This document shows positions 61,739 through 64,000 of a stretch of DNA of 64,000 nucleotides, in pieces (the stretch's first letter is position 1; each line of letters begins with the position of its first letter). The DNA is from an uncultured Oscillospiraceae bacterium (lineage in GTDB: Bacteria > Bacillota > Clostridia > Oscillospirales > Oscillospiraceae): contig CAKTOB010000007.1 of NCBI GenBank assembly GCA_934589525.1, forward strand, positions 1 to 64,000. Direction: 5' to 3'. Made by a program: the position numbers and the translations under genes. A model generated the notes under the pieces. That model was given only the letters and a program-made list of their open reading frames with translations. It searched no databases and was not told the origin of the DNA.

Positions 61739-62461
61739 TTAATCGTTTCTACGGTTTCCACGGTTGCCGAAAAGGATGATGAGCCGCAGCAGCTGGGCAA
61801 GGGCCGTGGCTGTGGCGGCCACATAGGTCAGCGCCGCTGCCCGCAGGGTCTTCCTGGCCCCCTGCTGCTCGTCCTCGGTCAGAAGCCCTGTTTGAGAAAT
61901 GGCCACCATGGCCCGGTGGCTGGCGTCAAATTCCACGGGAAGGGTCACCAGCTGGAATACCAAAGACAGGCCAAAACAGGCAATGCCCAGATACACCAGG
62001 GCGTAGGAAAGTTCTCCCAGAGAGGAGAACAGCAGACCCGCCAGAATCAGAGGCATGGCCAGCTTGGAGCCCAAGTTGGTGGCGGGGATCACCGCCGCCC
62101 GCACCCGCATGGGGGCGTAGTCCTGGGCATACTGCACAGCGTGTCCCGCCTCGTGACAGGCAACGCCGATGGCCGCGGTGGAGGTGCTGCCGTAAACGTC
62201 ATCGGACAGCCGGATCACATTGGTCCGGGGGTCAAAGTGGTCCGTCAGGCTCCCGCTGATGCGCTCCACCCGAACGCCGGTAACGCCGTTGGCGGAGAGC
62301 ACCTGGGCGGCGGCCTGGGCACCGGTCAGCCCTCTGCGGGAGAACTGCTTGGAATACCGCTTAAAAGTGCTGTTTACATTGGCACTGGCCCAGAGGGACA
62401 GGATCACGCAGGGCAGTACCAGAACCACATAGGTCCAGTCAAAACCGTAATAGTAGGGCAT
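61739..62461 (-). CDS. YugP-like membrane zinc metallopeptidase
   Basis: 240-residue membrane protease of the neutral zinc metallopeptidase family. N-terminal span, GVRVERISGSLTDHFDPRTNVIRLS, then GVACHEAGHAVQYA with HExxH, two or more central spans, and FDASHRA, which may supply the third ligand. Substrate unknown. I start at the ATG ending 62461, after AAGGAGTGG. Confidence 0.88.
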   Translation of the reverse strand: MPYYYGFDWTYVVLVLPCVILSLWASANVNSTFKRYSKQFSRRGLTGAQAAAQVLSANGVTGVRVERISGSLTDHFDPRTNVIRLSDDVYGSTSTAAIGVACHEAGHAVQYAQDYAPMRVRAAVIPATNLGSKLAMPLILAGLLFSSLGELSYALVYLGIACFGLSLVFQLVTLPVEFDASHRAMVAISQTGLLTEDEQQGARKTLRAAALTYVAATATALAQLLRLIILFGNRGNRRND

Positions 62462-62748
62462 AAAACCACTCCTTGCATTCATTGTGGCATCATTTTACCC
62501 TAAAACACAGGAAAAGGCAAGGCTTCCCGGGGTGGAAGAAAAGAAGAAATTGTAAACATTCTGCGTTAGAGCTTTCACAATAATTCATACTTTGTTCATT
62601 TATTGAGAGGGCGGTACTGGTATACTGAATAAGATGATTCGTGTGGACCTCCATAGCTTTTTGCTGCCGGACAGCGGCTCCTGATTTGGAAGCTGTCCGC
62701 CCTGCCAATTTGATGAAGCGTCCCAAACAGAAATGAGTTGATGTATCG

Positions 62749-63963
62749 TTGAGAGACCCCAGTAAGGAAAAATATTTTTACTCCATGATTGCAGGATTTG
62801 GCGCCATCAGCCTCAGTGTGCTGCTGTTCTTCTTCCTGTACCGGCTGCAAGGCATCGGCGCGGTGCTGTCGAACCTCAGCACCATTCTGGCCCCCTTTAT
62901 TTACGGCGGTGTCATTGCCTATCTGCTCCGGCCCATGTGCAATGCCCTGGAGGCCTTTTTCCAGCTCCGGCTGCCGAAAAAGATCCGCCGGTTCTCCAAT
63001 GCCTTTGCGGTGGCCTTTTCCCTGCTGGTGGGCATTTTGGTGGTCTACGCCCTGATCACCATGGTGGTCCCTCAGCTGCTGCAGAGCATCGAGATGCTGT
63101 GGAATGCCCTGCCCGGCAAGGCAGACCAGCTGCTCAGTTGGGCCACGGCCACCTTTGGCGAGGACGAACGGCTGGTGCAGTTCTATCGGAACAATTACGA
63201 GAATTACTTTGCGGATATTGAAAAATGGGTCCAGTCCAAAGTAATGCCCCAGGTCACCAGCCTGGTCACCAACCTGGGCACCAGCGTGTGGCGGGTCATG
63301 ACATTCCTCTATAACATTCTGATCGGTCTCATTGTGGCCATCTATGTCCTCCATGGTCGGAAGCGCTTCGGCAAGCAAGCCAGGCTCTTGGTTCGCAGTA
63401 TGTTTCCGGACCGCTGGTCGGACCTCATCTTGCAGGAGGTGGCCTTTATTGACCGGATGTTTGCGGGCTTTATTGACGGCAAGATCATGGACTCGGCCAT
63501 TATCGGCGTTCTGTGCTATATCGGCTGTACCATTTTGCGGATCCCCAACACGTTGCTTGTTTCGGTCCTGGTGGGCGTTACCAATATCATCCCCTTCTTC
63601 GGCCCGGTGATCGGCGCGGTGCCCGCAACGCTGCTGATTCTGATCGAAAGCCCTATCAAGGCGCTGTGGTTCGTGGTTTGGATTCTGGTGCTGCAGCAGC
63701 TGGACGGCAACGTCATCGGCCCCAAGATCCTGGGCAACCGCACCGGCCTTTCCGGCTTCTGGGTCATGTTTGCCATTATCCTCTTCGGCGGCCTCTGGGG
63801 CGTTGTGGGCATGGTCATCTGCGTGCCCCTCTTTGCGGTGATCTATGATCTGATCCGCCGCCTGGTTCGCCGTGGACTGCGCAAAAGAGACCACATGGAG
63901 CTGTGGGACGATTATCGCGCCCAGTTCCCCGATTCCGGAGCAGACAGCTCCAAATCCTCCTGA
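62749..63963 (+). CDS. AI-2E family transporter (YdiK/YtvI-like)
   Basis: 404-residue polytopic protein with about eight spans. LVGVTNIIPFFGPVIGAVPA, then LQQLDGNVIGPKILGNRTGLSGFWVM, are the family's signature. Members export small molecules or ions; the AI-2 link holds for a few only. The TTG start at 62749 is uncertain: there is no clear ribosome site, and an ATG at 62785 is an alternative. The 290 bases upstream hold a GGACAGC/GCTGTCC hairpin at about 62673-62699 and a TATACT without a good -35. Confidence 0.88.
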   Translation: MRDPSKEKYFYSMIAGFGAISLSVLLFFFLYRLQGIGAVLSNLSTILAPFIYGGVIAYLLRPMCNALEAFFQLRLPKKIRRFSNAFAVAFSLLVGILVVYALITMVVPQLLQSIEMLWNALPGKADQLLSWATATFGEDERLVQFYRNNYENYFADIEKWVQSKVMPQVTSLVTNLGTSVWRVMTFLYNILIGLIVAIYVLHGRKRFGKQARLLVRSMFPDRWSDLILQEVAFIDRMFAGFIDGKIMDSAIIGVLCYIGCTILRIPNTLLVSVLVGVTNIIPFFGPVIGAVPATLLILIESPIKALWFVVWILVLQQLDGNVIGPKILGNRTGLSGFWVMFAIILFGGLWGVVGMVICVPLFAVIYDLIRRLVRRGLRKRDHMELWDDYRAQFPDSGADSSKSS

Positions 63964-63980
63964 AAAGAAGGTTTTGATTT

Positions 63981-64000
63981 ATGAATTATGCGGTTATTAA
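63981..64000 (+). CDS. Start of an unidentified gene (cut by the window edge)
   Basis: ATG at 63981 preceded by GAAGG ten bases upstream, 17 bases after the AI-2E family gene. Only six complete codons (MNYAVI) are visible, so nothing can be said of its function. Confidence 0.4.

Noticed and set aside
1..64000. CRISPR arrays, tRNA or rRNA genes, insertion sequences, prophage
   Set aside because: I saw no spaced repeats, tRNA T-arm patterns, transposase motifs or phage structural genes while reading the window.

Overview
The window looks like chromosome from a spore-forming Gram-positive of class Clostridia, most likely a gut Oscillospiraceae (Ruminococcaceae) bacterium. Coding sequence is GC-rich while intergenic DNA is AT-rich. 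Shine-Dalgarno sites are strong, many promoters match TTGACA-17-TATAAT, the complete spoIIIAA-AH sporulation operon is present, and so are families typical of this group (DUF4317, DUF1292, DUF1385, DUF3783, LCP). I saw no tRNA, rRNA, CRISPR array, insertion sequence or prophage. Gene calls rest on motifs and homology recognised by eye; no search was run.

Layout. 1-4040 (minus): rpmG-secE-nusG-rplK-rplA, then a lipoprotein gene, then rplJ-rplL with its L10 leader. 4095-7685: ruvX, a split TauE/SafE permease pair, a PrsA-like foldase, a candidate structured RNA and a DUF1292 gene. 7886-15094 (plus): class A penicillin-binding protein with a zinc-ribbon insert, an RNA methyltransferase, ecfA1-ecfA2-ecfT and truA. 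15203-22625 (plus): an accessory operon of ROK-like regulator, TIM-barrel protein, transporter, HyuA-type ATPase/hydrolase, HExxH protein and FAD oxidoreductase; this is the best candidate for an undescribed system. 22784-29487: ClpE-like unfoldase, a degenerate orotidine-phosphate decarboxylase paralogue, a four-motif ferredoxin, an LCP enzyme and small proteins. 29490-34076: spoIIIAA-AH. 34227-37831: divergent UppP homologue and FtsK/SpoIIIE. 38032-52416: a long plus-strand run of murB, whiA, dnaE, lipoprotein, two-component system, DUF1385, prmC, recA, recX, rimO and pgsA. 52425-54556: an ECF sigma factor behind an ECF-type promoter, with a membrane partner gene. 54623-64000: DUF4317, HD-domain protein, cytidylate-kinase-like protein, gltX, a structured leader plus trpS, a PLP enzyme, a YugP-like protease, an AI-2E family exporter and the first bases of a further gene.

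How the genes fit together. Most of the window is housekeeping: translation and secretion, envelope synthesis, replication and repair, and sporulation. The regulatory DNA is informative. There are two possible L1-binding sites before rplK and rplA, an L10 leader, a paired operator before the ROK-like gene, an ECF promoter before the sigma factor gene, and two structured RNAs beside DUF1292 and trpS. The accessory operon appears to import a small molecule (transporter) and process it (HyuA, FAD oxidoreductase, TIM barrel) under control of its own regulator; the substrate cannot be read from sequence alone.
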